Assembly: GCA_951804985.1 (NCBI GenBank) | Contig: OX638130.1 | Location: 85,407,069-85,471,068, forward strand | Source: Dryomyza anilis | Lineage: Eukaryota; Arthropoda; Insecta; Diptera; Dryomyzidae | DNA: 64,000 nt | Direction: 5' to 3' | Shown: one piece after another, positions 20,239 through 31,804 of the stretch | How the letters are laid out: every line of letters starts with the position of its first letter | Numbering within the stretch: the stretch's first letter is position 1 | Translations under genes and position numbers: made by a program | The notes under the pieces: model-generated | Seen by the model: the letters and a program-made list of their open reading frames with translations, nothing else | What the model was told of the DNA's origin: nothing | Database searches by the model: none

Positions 20239-22009
20239 ATTTTTGTTACATTTTTCATTTAATTTTTCAATTATAATTATAATTTTATTTATTTTTTCAA
20301 TTTTATATTCCATTTTAATTGTTATTTTGAACATTTTGTTTTAGCATTGACTTTCAATTGCATTTCAACTCTTTATTCAATTGCCGCCATGTCGTAAACG
20401 TATTTGAGTCAATACACGTCAAAAAGGACATTCAGCAACTTCATGAATGTCGCACGCATAAATGTCAGAAACAATGACAACTGCTGCAGCATCCTGTCCT
20501 GCGTCCTTTTGCGTGCTGCGTTGCTCTTGTGACTTTCGGCTTTCAGCTTTCCTGGCACTGACATTGCATGAAGTTTGCGCATCAACTGAGGCGCGTAACT
20601 CAACATAATGCGAGCATCCGGCGCGCGTCTTTGTCAGAACAACGTCTTGAGTTCAAACTGCCGTGGCACGCGGCAAATAACTCTGGCTGGCAGTTTGTCA
20701 GGACTCTATTACGATCATTGTCAGCGACAACTTCAACACCTGAAACTGACTGATGCCGATGAGCGTCTGGGGACCACAACGACACGCATCCTGTTTGCGA
20801 AGGATTTATGCGGAGGCGCGCTAAAGACATTGAGGCCGAGACAGAGTCTGATGCGAAGGGTCCGCAGGCATGTTAAGTGCTTTATTTATGCCTTATGCCG
20901 CCCCCACGTCCGTCTTTTGTGTCATTGTCAGCTAATGTTCGTATAATTGCGGTTGTAAAATGAAGGCTTTTAAGATATGAAATATGAATGACACACAGAC
21001 ACATAGCAAACAGTTATTTCAAGGATTTAGCCTTGTTTGCTTTTTAAGTGTCCTTTTTGTGGCATTTTAGTGAAAATTAAACATGTCACTTGGAGCTCTA
21101 CTAGGTTCAGCATGCCTGACATGCAATACTTTTAAACAGAACGAACGAGCGAACCACAAAAAGAACATTCTTTCATTCATGTCTTTATTTCTCACATCCT
21201 TGCGTTGTCCTTGTGTCCTCTAAGAAAGCGATACATCATTTGAAGCCGCAGTAGCAGCAGGGCACAAGCAATTACAACAAAGTGTCAGCTTACAATTTTT
21301 TTTTGCACAGCCAGGATATTAATATCAACATTTTTCTATCCACTTTCCGCTTATGTCCTGTTTGCTCTTTTGTTTTTCATTTGTTTTTTTTTTGCTGCAC
21401 CATTTTTATGCCTTTTGTTTTTATTGAAAAGCCAAACAAAACCAATCAATTAATTTATTTTCCATTTGTGTAATGGAATCCACCATCCTCGGGCATCAAC
21501 AATTGACGACAATAGTTTCAATCACACGCACACAATCAACCCACACAGTTGCGACCACGCATTTCAATTAAATTCTTTTGTTCAAATTTGGCTCTTTTTT
21601 TGCTAATTTCCCACGGGATTCCCACAATGAGAATAGGGCAGGATTGGTCATTTTTTGTAAGTGCTACGGTAATGGTGTAATTCGCTTTATTAATACCATT
21701 TACCGATAACTCATGATTTATGGGTCTAATTATTTAATGTTCAAAACATTTTAATATTGTTCTTCGTAATGTGAATGCAATATGCTCTATAAAGTTAATG
21801 AGATTTTATATGAAATATGTATTGAACACTTTTGCTAATAAATTTAATGTATTTTTGGGAAAAGAACTCAACGAATTCAAAAGAAAATTATTTAAGGAAT
21901 ATAGTTTTTTGTAAGTATTTAATAATGGAATTGAATTATTTAATGTTCAAACTAGAATTAAATTGAATTTGAAATACATAAATATATATGTAATAGAAAT
22001 TTTACGACT
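20239..22009. other. Unique-looking DNA, no gene recognised
   Basis: 20390-20940 has balanced base composition and could be part of a host gene or regulatory DNA, but the open frames (for example 20608-20946) show no family motif and overlap each other on both strands. 21100-22009 is AT-rich with no repeat structure that I can see. Confidence 0.4.
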
Positions 22010-23262
22010 TTTCTCAAAAACAATTCTTTCTCAGACTGTGCTTCCACGTAGAATTCCTCCCAGTAAAAATCTTCACCGTAAAATTCTTCCCCATAGAACG
22101 CTTTCCCGTAGAATTCTTCCCGGCAGAATTTTTCCGGTAGATTTTTTCCCTGTAGAAGTTTTCGTGTGATGCGTTTTAGTGTGGTGAGCTTCGGTGTGGT
22201 TAGTTTAGGTGAATTTTGGTGTTATGTGTTTTAGTAGGGTGAATTTTATTGTAGTAAGTTTTATTGTGGTGAATTAAAGTGTGCTGAGTTTTGGTGTAGT
22301 GAATTTTATTGTGGTGAGTTTTAGTGTGGTGAATTTTAGTGTGGTGAATTTAAGTGTGATGAATTTAAGTGTGGTGAGTTTTAGTGTGGTGAATTTTATT
22401 GTGGTGAATTTTATTGTGGTAAGTTTTAGTGTAATGAATTTTATTGGAATGAATTTTAGCGTGGTGAATTTTAGTGTGGTGAATTTTATTGTGGTGAGTT
22501 TTTTTGTGGTGAGTTCTATTGTGGTAAGTTTTAGTGTGGTGAATTTTATTGTGGTGAATTTTATTGTGGTAAGTTCTATTGTGGTAAGTTTTCGTGTAAT
22601 GACTTTTAATGTAGTGAGTTTAGGTGAATTTTGGTGTTATGTGTTTTAGTGTGGTGAATTTTATTGTAGTGAGTTTTATTGTGGTGAATTTTAGTGTGGT
22701 GAGTTTTAGTGTGGTGAATTTTATTGTAGTGAGTTTTAGTGTGGAAAATTTAATTGTGGTGAGTTTTAGTGTGATGAATTTAAGTGTGGTGAGTTTTAGT
22801 GTGGTGAATTTTATTGTGGTAAATTTTATTGTGGTGAGTTTTAGTGTGGAAAATTTAATTGTGGTGAGTTTTAGTGTGATGAAATTTATTGTGGTCAGTT
22901 TTATTGTGGTGAGTTTTAGTGTGATGAATTTATTGTGGTGACTTTTAGTGTGGTGAGTTTTAGTGTGGTGAATTTTAGTGTGGTGAGTTTTAGTGTGGTG
23001 AGTTTTAGTGTGGTGAATTTTAGTGTGGTAAATTTTTGTATTTGAGGTTTTGTTTCATGTTTTTAGCTGCCGTAAGTGCCAAGTTATATCGTTTTTAAAG
23101 TTTACGCTGCATCGGAGGTGCCACGCCCCGTTTTCCATATATAGCCTATCATTCCTTCCAGAACCTACCGTATCTTTCGCAAAACAAATCGAGTCAGTCG
23201 TTTAGACGGAGAAGCGGAAAAAACAAACAAAAGGACCACCAAAGAGATTTATTATATTAATT
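22010..23262 (-). mobile_element. Helitron with long 15-bp minisatellite
   Basis: The left part (from TTCTTTCTCAGACTGTGCTT near 22023) matches the Helitron end at 58620, followed by GTAGAATTCTTCCC-type units to about 22160, then the AGTGTGGTGAGTTTT array to 23035. 23040-23262 matches, in inverse orientation, the 5' half of the Helitron at 57248 (conserved 'ccacgcccc' and 'ccatatatagcctat'), ending near a weak match to TATATAAAACTC. The terminal CTAG hairpin is not visible on the left, so that end is truncated or decayed. Confidence 0.7.
22150..23035 (+). repeat. 15-bp minisatellite AGTGTGGTGAGTTTT, about 58 units
   Basis: Tandem 15-bp units with variants (GTGAATTTT, ATTGTGGTG, GTGTGATGAATTTAA). 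The two open frames of 122 and 105 codons here read FSVVNFIVV repeats and are by-products of the array. It is the expanded form of an array that is short (about 13 units) in the copy at 3640-3780. Confidence 0.92.
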
Positions 23263-23647
23263 AATTAACAGGATGTTTTATTAATAAATAAATTACTTTC
23301 AAGTAAAAGTCTACTTCATTTGAGTTTTTATTTGGGAATAAGTTATTTTCACAGAAGAATTTTTAAGCTACAACTATAACGGAAATTTTGTTTGCCATGG
23401 ACATCCCATACATCCATTCTATATAATTCGCGGCTGCTCATTTTACTGCGTACTCCGTATTTAAGAAAATTGCTCTCGAATTTTCAGGCCCCTTTCAGCC
23501 ACTTTTTAGAATTAAAAAAATACAGACAACCAGTTTTCTAAAAAACTGTAAACGCAATTTTATATTTTAATTTTCAATACTAATTCAAGGGTTTGGTGCA
23601 AAAAAGGGTCAAGTTCACGTTTTTTTCGAAATTGAATTTTTAATGAC
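23263..23647. other. AT-rich spacer
   Basis: No gene or clear repeat. It contains a stretch around 23590-23640 (GGTTTGGTGCAAAAAAGGGTC) that is partly mirrored near 25890 and 26080, suggesting that the LINE to the right inserted into a local repeat. Confidence 0.35.
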
Positions 23648-23671
23648 ATTACTTACTGACTTATTTGGCCA

Positions 23672-24440
23672 TTACAACCCATGATGGGTTTCGGCCGCAG
23701 CAATCACCTCTCGCCAGTCGCTTATGCATTGCGCGCGCTGGCGCCAGTTTTGCACTCCAAGTGTTGTCAGATTGTCTCGCACTTGGTCGCTCCACCGGAG
23801 ATTCGGACGCCCTCTCCTACGTTGACCACTGGGTACAGAATTGAACACCTTTTTTGCTGGAGCGCTTTCATCCATACACTCGACATGCCCGGATCTTAAT
23901 GCGCCTGACTCGTCGTTCCATCTGATTTTGTACTCGTGTACAACGCATATCGGGCCACAGATTTTCCGAAGAATCTTTCTCTCGAACGCTCCTAAAGCTC
24001 GCTCTTCGGCTCGATCGGTGTTGGCAAGCGTCCATGCCTCAGCGCCATAGAGGAGGACCGGCATGATGAGCGACTTATAGAGCGTAATATTTGTCCGTCG
24101 AGAGAGGGCTCTGATCCTCAATTGCCTACTGAGCCCAAAGTAACACCTGTTGGCAAGAGTTATTCTTCGGCTAATCTCCAGGCTGACATTGTTTTCCTTG
24201 TTGATGCTGGTTCCTAGGTATACGAAGTCCTTCACAACTTCGAAGTTGTGGTTGTCAATAGTGACGTGTTGTCCAAGACGCCGGGACTCTTTGTTTGTTG
24301 ACACTAGGTACTCGTCTTGTCCTCGTTCACCGTAAAACCCATTCGACACGATTCCCTCTCTAAACTGGAGAATGCTGCTCTGACTGCTCGTACGCTCTGC
24401 CCAATGATGTCGATATCATCAGCGTACCCGAGCAGCATGG
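23672..24440 (-). pseudogene. LINE RT active-site box and C-terminal domain
   Basis: LGYADDIDIIGQ near 24425 is followed by a one-base frame change at about 24320, after which the frame reads YLVSTNKESRRLG, then DFVYLGTSIN, VLLYGAEAWTL and a C-terminal GRRRGRPNLRWSDQV segment to the stop near 23672. This is the usual thumb and C-terminal region of the same LINE. The frameshift makes it non-functional in this copy. Confidence 0.8.
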
Positions 24441-24495
24441 AACTCTTGTTGAAGATAGTGCCATTGTGATGGAGTTGTGCAGCTCTTACAATCTT

Positions 24496-24942
24496 CTACA
24501 TTATTAGGTTGAAGAAGTCACACGATAGGGAATCGCCTTGTCCGAAACCTCGTTCGGTATTAAACGTATCGGTGAGGTTGTTCCCAATTCTCACTGAGCA
24601 ACGTGTGTCGCTCAGGGTCATCCTGCAAAGCCTTATAAGTTTCGCAGGTATACCGAACTCAGACATGGTGGCGTATGGGTGACTTCTTATCGGACTGTCG
24701 AAGGCAGCTTTGTAGTCGACGAAGAGGTGGTGGGTGTCGATCTGTCTCTCTTTGGTCTTTTCCAGGATTTGGCGCAATGTGAAAATCGGTTCTATGGTGG
24801 ACTTGCCAGGTCTGAAGCCACACTGATAAGATCCAATCAGTCTGTTGACGATGGGCTTCAGTCTTTCACATAATACGCTCGTTAGAACTTTATACTTCTT
24901 AAGGATTGGGCAGAGTATACTGAGATTCCATTCGCTGACCAT
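24496..24942 (-). pseudogene. LINE reverse transcriptase fragment
   Basis: Contains the fingers/palm sequence NRLIGSYQCGFRPGKST followed by LFVDYKAAFDS (first catalytic Asp region) and RGFGQGDSLSCDFFNL. The text ILKKYKVLTS shows a further ~20-residue loss compared with the usual spacing. The frame ends at a TAG after FFNLIM; the catalytic YADD box follows at about 24420 in the same direction (LGYADDIDIIG), so the stop cuts the enzyme before its active site. Confidence 0.8.
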
Positions 24943-24970
24943 ATTCTGCTTATAAGCTGGTGCATGCTCG

Positions 24971-25270
24971 TTATGAGCTCATCGCCTCCGGTCTCTCGCC
25001 GACTACAAATCCACAACCAAATTCAAGCCTCTCCGCATGGCAGCTGTAGTAAATGTCACAGGATGCCTGTTTAGAGCAGCCCTGTCCTGTCCATCGCATT
25101 TCCTGGATTGCGGTGATGTCAGCCTTGTATCTTTTGAGGATATCAACCAGCTGGATAGTTGCACCTTCCCTATAAAGGGTTCGGACATTCCAGGTGCATA
25201 TCCGTTAATCATGGTCCGTTATACGTTTGCGTAGGTTGTCATCGTGTTTTCGGGTTGATATCCGAGGCAT
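24971..25270 (-). pseudogene. LINE endonuclease N-terminal fragment
   Basis: ATG at 25270-25268; frame opens MPRISTRKHDDN and meets TAA at 25207-25205. It then continues in the same frame with ICTWNVRTLYREG and TAIQEMRWTGQG, the first two conserved motifs of the APE-type endonuclease of RTE/CFDP2-like proteins, which nicks target DNA. Near 24995 the sequence jumps into the linker just before the reverse transcriptase (out-of-frame GGDELITSMHQL), and the fragment frame ends at TAA 24973-24971. The nonsense codon and the lost catalytic half make it inactive. Confidence 0.8.
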
Positions 25271-25535
25271 TTTTTCTGTTTTCGTTGAATCAGCTTTTTA
25301 TATGGCGGGTCACAAGCCCAACGCACAACCCCCATTTTGGAGGGCCAATATCCCTGTCTCGTTTGTCCCCGACCAGACCTCCCACAGGGGTTGAAACCCG
25401 ATCTTTAGCTGGTTGCTCGGGTTAACGGGGTTCACCAACGCGAAGGTGAAACTATGAATTGTGTAGGAGAGGCTATGGCAACTAACAGAAGTCGGTTACT
25501 GGCTTGCGCGTACACTACACCATTCTGACATATGA

Positions 25536-26325
25536 TAACTTTTTATATTTCGCGTCGTTTGGTACCAAAATCAACCACGATTTAAAAGGTAAATTACGCA
25601 ATATATCCGAATTAAAAACTAACGAAATCACTATACATTTAACAAAATTATATTATCAATGTTGAAATTCATAAATTTATCATTGCCAATCAATAAAAAT
25701 AAAGTTGAAAATATTTTACCGTTGAAAAGGAAATATTTGCCTATGATGAATATGTGATTTTACCACTTCCTAAAACGCGCAAATATCACCACGCATCTGA
25801 TGGTTAAAACCACGAATTTAAATATAAATTTAATTTTAGTACAATAAAACGCTATTTTTGTATGAAAAAAATTTCGTTACAATTTTTTGGGGCAAAAAAG
25901 GGTCAAATCCAGCAGTTTAAATTACGTTTTTAAGCCAAGTTACATGGAAAATTTTAGTTTTTTCTTTGCAAACTCAAAAATACATACGTTGTTTATAAGA
26001 TATATTTTTTTAAAACAAAAAATCACAAAATTGGCAATTTTAACAGTTTTTGTTGATTTTCCAGCTAAGTAAAAAAATGGACTTAACCCTTTTCTGCACC
26101 AAACCCGCACTGACAAAAATATTAACCTACTAAGTAAAATGGCTCCATAGAAAATTATTCTCAAAAATGTCTTTTATTTAAAGAAAAAAAATCGTTGATT
26201 TAAAGAAAATGTTCTTTGATTACAAGAAAAATGAGATTGATTTCAAGAAATATATTCTATGGAGCTAAATCATTCCCATATTTACTTGAAATAGGTAAAT
26301 TGTTCATTGGGTGCGAGAACTACTC
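25536..26325. other. AT-rich interval with a small palindromic insertion
   Basis: No gene. 26141-26271 is bounded by inverted copies of GGCTCCATAGAAAAT / ATATTCTATGGAGC, about 130 bp, and may be a tiny MITE. Confidence 0.4.
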
Positions 26326-26525
26326 CTACCTCTCGGTAGTAAATGGCAAACCTACGAGAGTAAAACATTGCCTATGAAAAGCTCTCACCCGCCGTTCGGG
26401 TTCGGCATTAAACTGTAGGTCCCACCACTTTGAGTAGAAATATAACACGCACACTCAAATGGTGAGAGAGCTCGGTCTATGTTCTTCTAGGACTATAGCG
26501 CCAAACAATTATTATTATATTATAT
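26326..26525 (+). mobile_element. tRNA-SINE, 5'-truncated copy
   Basis: Nearly identical to the body of the SINE at 28511-28815, from CTACCTCTCGG through TGTAGGTCCCACCACTTTG to the ATT-rich tail, but it lacks the tRNA-like head with boxes A and B. Confidence 0.75.
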
Positions 26526-27180
26526 CGTTTTAATCCCGTTAACAATTGAAGTGATTCTATATATTGAAAAATATATTGATGCATGAATTCTGGGGCTTAT
26601 ATTTAATCGGAAAACATGGATTCATAGAGGCAATACATCCAGTGTTTTTAAAGCATCGATTTACTATGCAATTCCTTAATGCTAACTCCAATATGGATTT
26701 GAAATTATAAAAATTGTTCATTTATGCAAAGACCATTTGCTATACTTGCTATAGGATCGACCAATCTGTACCAAAATGGATAAGATATACAGAATCCAAA
26801 AATGGAATAACACTAAAAACATTCTAGTCAAAATAGTTATTGAATGGGAATTAATTGCCCTATTCTGGCATTGCGAGTGCTCAAATTCGTATTCTGCCAA
26901 AGATCTAACTAAAAAAAACAGAGTCTCAATTTTTTGGCAGAGTACAAAACATCTCAATTTATGATTCACCCCAAATTTGGGGATGTTTTTGACGTCAAAT
27001 TCTGTTGTAAGAATTTGTGGTGCTCGTCAGATTTAGAAAATATTAATTTATACATTTTTTTTATATATAACATTTATAGTCTCAAAACGAAATCATTTGA
27101 CATATTGATTACTTTAAAATTCAACTAGGATCTGCGTCATTGGATATTTTTTGGGACAAATTGGATTCTTTTGGGACTTT
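26526..27180. other. AT-rich DNA, no feature seen
   Basis: Only short unsupported open frames. No repeat boundary recognised. Confidence 0.4.
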
Positions 27181-27876
27181 TCGAATACCCAAGTACAAAC
27201 GAGTTGGGAAAGTTAGGTCACATGGGTAAGTTCGGTCACATGGAGCGGATTTTTATAGTCGGTCGGGCCCGACTATGGAATACCCTAGACCTTTGGTGGG
27301 GATATTAATGTGGGATATTTAATTGCATACCTTAATTTTAAAGTTTTTAATTATGCTGAATCTCCCCACCCTCAAAATATTATTCATATATCAGAAATTT
27401 ACGTCTTATATTCCCATAAATTAAAAAATTTATATAAAAGTATAAACAACTAAAAAAAAATTGAAAAATATAATTGGGCGGACCACGCCTATATTTAAAA
27501 TTTTGAAAGGCTAATATTTCATAGATTTGATTTTAGTAATTTACGGATGAATTTTCCACTATGAAAACCCGGGAAATAATGAAAAAAAAAAGTGGGCGGA
27601 TCACGCCCATTTTTGGACCACATATTTATAGGTGAATTCTAACAATACCTTTTAAATTTTATAACTATACCTTGAATACTTTTCGAGTTATTTTTTCCAA
27701 AAGAGTTATATAAAAGTGACTTGTATGGGAGGTGGGCGTGTCCGTTGACCGATTTGACTCATTTTCAAACTCAGTTCCTACTTTTGGCTAAAATATATTG
27801 AAACGAAATTTCATCGCATTCTGATCAGTATTTCTCAAGTTATTCTGTATTCGGACAACAAGACAGCAAGACAGCA

Positions 27877-27912
<36 letters not shown>

Positions 27913-28053
27913 GGACATGGCTAAACAGACTCGGGTAGTGATGCTGATCAAGAATATATATACCTTTCCATACCGGACACGCCTCCTAAGGGGCGTTACA
28001 ATATATGCACAAAGTTTATATACCCTGTACCTCATAGGTGTAGGGTATAAAAA
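27181..28053 (-). mobile_element. INE-1/DINE-1-like dispersed repeat
   Basis: The right end reads, on the minus strand, TTTTTTATACCCTACACC, later TATATATTCTTGATCAGCATC, then a short GTCTGTCTG microsatellite; this layout is typical of the INE-1/DINE-1 class in flies, from memory. The left end holds GTCGGGCCCGACTATGG within 27240-27290. Partial copies occur at 33788-33975 (inverse), 48434-48570, and 54950-55063 plus 55376-55700. Confidence 0.55.
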
Positions 28054-28510
28054 ATACCAATGACGTACTTGGGTTCCGGGAACATTTAAAAAAAGTCTCA
28101 TTCTATGAAATCAAGATTCGAACAGAAAGGTCAGATCATAAAAAATTTAATATTTGAGTTAATTGAAAATTTGAAAAAAAAAATTACAACCCATATTTAG
28201 GATTTTGTAAAAATTTAATAGAAGAATATTTTTGATTTAGTACCGATTTTATTTTTTTGTACATATATCTTACAAATTTATTTACAGATTTAAGATTTTA
28301 TCTTCCCTTAAAATATAAATTTAAAAAAAAATGTCCAATGAGAAATTCCAAAGGAAGAAATCAGATATGAGCAATACCAGAAAACTTTTATCCTTCATGA
28401 TATTGTCATAAAATGTTATGGCAAAAAAAACAAAAATATTTGCTATTTGGTCAGGATATAGCCACACAAAACCCGTAAATCAGTAAATTGTCCAGATCAA
28501 GAGATATGTC
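28054..28510. other. AT-rich spacer, no feature seen
   Basis: No gene or repeat recognised between the INE-1-like repeat and the SINE. Confidence 0.4.
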
Positions 28511-28815
28511 ATATACGTTATGCTCAGTGGTTAGTGCGTTGGACTGCGAGCCGAAAGGTCCCCGGTTCAAACCTGGACTGGGGCTAACAACATCCTTTCA
28601 TAGAAACATTTTTCTATACCGCGCTACCTCTCGGCAGTAAATGGCAAACCTAAAGGAGTAAAACATTGCCTATGAAAAGCTCTCACCCGCCGTTCGGATT
28701 CGGCAATAAACTGTAGGTCCCACCACTTTGAATACAAATATAACACGCACAGCTCAAATGGTGAGAGAGCTCGGCCGAAGTTCTATAAAGGACTGTAGCG
28801 CCAAACTATTATTAT
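28511..28815 (+). mobile_element. tRNA-derived SINE, full-length-like
   Basis: The head looks tRNA-derived: box A-like TGCTCAGTGGTTAG at 28521 and box B-like GGTTCAAACC at 28564-28573, with normal tRNA spacing. The possible anticodon loop CTGCGAG would suggest a tRNA-Arg-like ancestor; this is weak. A ~200-bp body shared with 26326-26525 follows, and the tail is (ATT)n. Transcription would be by RNA polymerase III; mobility depends on a partner LINE. Confidence 0.8.
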
Positions 28816-29717
28816 TATTATAATTGAAAAGTTGAATCCACTGTTTCTAGCGCAGAATTTTCTCGGCATTTTTTAAAAATGTAAATATCGATTTCCCAGT
28901 AATTCTAGAAAATTTTTGACAGCTAATTAAAAACTGTCCCGTCCAGAACTTTGTGTACCAAAAGTGTCAAACTACAGAATAAAAAAATATCAAAAAATTC
29001 ATTTTTTCAAAAATAGTAAAAAAAATTAAATAACTTCAAAAACATCTGAAAATTTGAATAGTACATCAATTTTCATTTCGTAATAATGATTATTAATATT
29101 GTCGTATACAAAATTATTTTTATCAAAAAATCGTAGTGCAAATTTCCACACGGAACGTCCGTAATTATTCTGTGATTTATTACGAATTAACTGTAAACTT
29201 TAGGAACAAAGTGTATATAAACAAAAATAAAGTATATTGTCTCAGCTATGTTGAGAAATAATTGAAAAAAATATATTTTACGAAAAAAAGTATTTTTAGA
29301 ATAAAAATCGTACAGATAATTTTAATACGGAATTTTTTGTCCTGTTCGGAACTTTTCTGTGATTTATTATGAAAAAACTATAAACTTTAAAAACAAAGTG
29401 TAAATATACAAAGAAAGCACGTGTTTTCAGCTATTTTTTAAAATATTTCAAAAAAATCATTTCAACGCAAAATTTGCTGACTTTTTGGAATATCCATATG
29501 AACCCTTGTGAACTAACCTTTCTTGCTAATTTATTTTATTTTCATGTACTTTGTTATTTTTAAATTTAGTTAGGCTTTAATGCTACTTCAAACTTTGCTT
29601 AAATTCAGAATAAAATACATAAATTTAAAATGTTTCACTATTTCGTTATAATTTCATAAACTATTTTTATTTTCATTCGAAAAACTCGAATTAAAATTAG
29701 TCACCGTCACATGCATG
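28816..29717. repeat. AT-rich DNA with a ~187-bp diverged tandem duplication
   Basis: The block CTGTGATTTATTA followed by TAAACTTT and AACAAAGTGTA occurs at about 29168 and 29355, about 187 bp apart, with weaker similarity upstream near 28960. No coding signal. Confidence 0.45.
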
Positions 29718-29951
29718 TCACAGCACACCGTGTATTTCGTCATACATCCGCTTGCCTTGCATCCGTTCAATCACAGCACCAAATATGCTCTGACAATAAT
29801 TTTGAACATACGTGACGCGACAACCGGCTGGCTTTGGCTTCGTGTCTTTGAATAAATTCACACAGCGCCGTCTTCGAAGGAAGCATCCTGCAAAGTAACC
29901 CCGCCGATATTTATTCATACTATATCCATGTTTTCGCACTTGGAGCAGCAT
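29718..29951 (-). CDS. Possible host exon, unknown protein
   Basis: A 77-codon frame from ATG 29951 to TGA 29718 with ordinary codon use and mixed amino acids, unlike the repeat-driven frames nearby. It contains a basic segment (FLRRRRCVNLFKDTKPKPAG) and four cysteines (GCF, RCV, GCR, YCQ). I recognise no family. It may be the last coding exon of a host gene, with the true start in an upstream exon, or it may be chance. No splice site could be confirmed. Confidence 0.3.
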   Translation of the reverse strand: MLLQVRKHGYSMNKYRRGYFAGCFLRRRRCVNLFKDTKPKPAGCRVTYVQNYCQSIFGAVIERMQGKRMYDEIHGVL

Positions 29952-31300
29952 AAAAATTGACTTTCATGTCTTGCTTGCCGACTCATAAACAAATTGAAGT
30001 GAAGTGAAGTCATAAAAAGGACGAAGACGACTACGAGAACGATGATGACGATGACAAGGACACCTTTGTGTGAGGATGTGTAGCGCGAGTAACAATAAAA
30101 AAAAAGAAATCAAAACAGTTTCACATGGTACGTCACACTTACAGTTAGACGACTGGAAGAAGAAATGGTGCAAAGGGCGAAGGACGAAGCGGCAGACAAT
30201 AAAAACACATAGGGGGAAAATGCAATGCTCGCTTTTGAGCTGTTGTTCGTGTTGTCTCCCGAAAGGCTTTTTATGGTTCAATAAAAATACAATTCAATTG
30301 AATTTGATTGAAATTGATGGCAAGCAGTCAGTCAGTCAGTGTGGTAGCCGTATTGAAGATTGGGAGGGGGGCGCGACGAGGGGCGTTTCGTGCCGTGTAA
30401 AGTGTGCCCGCATAATTTTCCCACCGTTGACATTAAATATGCCCTGAATCGAACTCAATTGAAGCTCAATGAGTGCAAATGAATTGAATTGAACGATGCT
30501 TAAATTGAATTGAAGTAAAGTGGAGTGGATTGGAGTGAAGTAAAGCGAAGTGTGCCCTTCAGTGCAACATGTGTGAAGTGTGTGTGGTATGAGACGCCAT
30601 ATTAATGCAATTGATTTTCGTGCGAATTATGTAAAATTTCATAAAGGATTTAATTGCTTTCTTTACTCACCTGAAACATCGTTAATCCTTTAATTGATTG
30701 ACTCCTTGCGAACGCGTGCCATTTGCAGTTATTCGTTAAAGAATCTCAAACAATTTCAATTGCTTGCGGCGCACTTGCATTTAATGATGATGCAGCTGCT
30801 GCTGTTGCTGCTGTTGTTGCTGCTGCACTTCATCAACACTTCTGTGGAAATGCCTTGGATCCTTGTGATCCTTGCCTCGTACTCGTAGTCTACATGCTCA
30901 ATCACTTTAGCAGACTCTCACATGCACTGTGCTGCATGTGGCCCCGAAAATTGTGCTCGTCATGCAAACGTCAAGAGTAGCAGCCAAACGCAGTCTACTT
31001 TTTGGTACTCAGCGCCACTGTGCGAATGAATGAAGACTGATAGGATTTTCGGACGCAATTGTTGAGGTGTTGTTGTTGTCGAGTACAAGTTGATTACAGC
31101 ACTAGTTGCAGTTATCAACTCTTCACCGAAAACATTTTTTACTGATTCTAATTAATTTTCTTTTTCAACCTTACAATAATCGTGATAGTGTGTACTCACA
31201 CTTGAACAGCGTTACCTCCTGAGTCGAATTTATTCAATTAGTTCGTCGATCATATGTATGACTGTATGTCCTTCTGTAATCTAGTACAAAATTAATCATA
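29952..31300. other. Non-repetitive DNA with short microsatellites
   Basis: No supported gene. 30020-30060 is GAC/GAT-rich and 30790-30830 is a CTG/TTG trinucleotide stretch that opens short Leu- or Ala-rich frames. The base composition of 30000-31050 suggests unique DNA, possibly regulatory or untranslated. Confidence 0.4.
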
Positions 31301-31690
31301 TTATAGTAGGTTGGTTGGGTTATGATAACGAAATAATTCAAATACCACTTCACGCAGAGTAATAATATGGTTGCGACATGATCGCAACAACTATAATATG
31401 CGCTTTACAATCACAGATGGTTGTCGCAATCAAAATATAGTATTTCCACTTTTGTTTCAACCATAATAATGTCGCTATAATCATATTATGATAGATAATA
31501 TACTATATTATGATTGTCTTTCTGAAAATTCGAAATATGGTTGATAACAACCATTATATGATTACGATAAAGACTGCCAAGCGCAAAATATGATCAATCA
31601 AAATCAAAATATGGTTGATAACAACCATGATATGATTACGATAAAGACTGCCAAGCCCAAAATATGACCAATCAAAACATGATATTTACT
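31300..31690. repeat. ATATGGTTG-rich region with a ~72-bp tandem duplication
   Basis: Many direct and inverted ATATGGTTG / CAACCATAT motifs. The unit ATATGGTTGATAACAACCAT plus GATTACGATAAAGACTGCC occurs twice in tandem (about 31540-31612 and 31613-31683). Related motifs return at 32870-33100 and 34310-34430. Confidence 0.6.
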
Positions 31691-31804
31691 CACGCTCACT
31701 TAATGGCATTTTTTTACTCTCTCTTACTTAATTTAATGTTGGCTATGGCGGTGAACAGTCGAGTTTTTTTTGTTTAAAACTACATCATTATTAAAAAAAA
31801 ATAT

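Larger units (their letters stand above)
23648..25535 (-). mobile_element. RTE-like (CFDP2-type) LINE, internally deleted
   Basis: The minus-strand order is 5' leader (25535-25271), endonuclease start (25270-about 24995), then directly the reverse transcriptase region and the C-terminal domain, ending in a short tail with AAGTCAGTAAGTAATG-like repeats instead of poly(A). The 5' region also appears in the relic at 53695-54165. The endonuclease C-terminal half and most of the linker are missing. Several stops and frame changes are present, so it is not functional. The motifs match an element family abundant in tephritid and other insect genomes, from memory. Confidence 0.85.

Noticed and set aside
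22281..22941. 122- and 105-codon frames
   Set aside because: 15-bp minisatellite translated; hydrophobic repeat only.
28511..28585. Functional tRNA gene
   Set aside because: The tRNA-like head is fused to a SINE body, with an imperfect acceptor/anticodon stem; a headless second copy exists at 26326.
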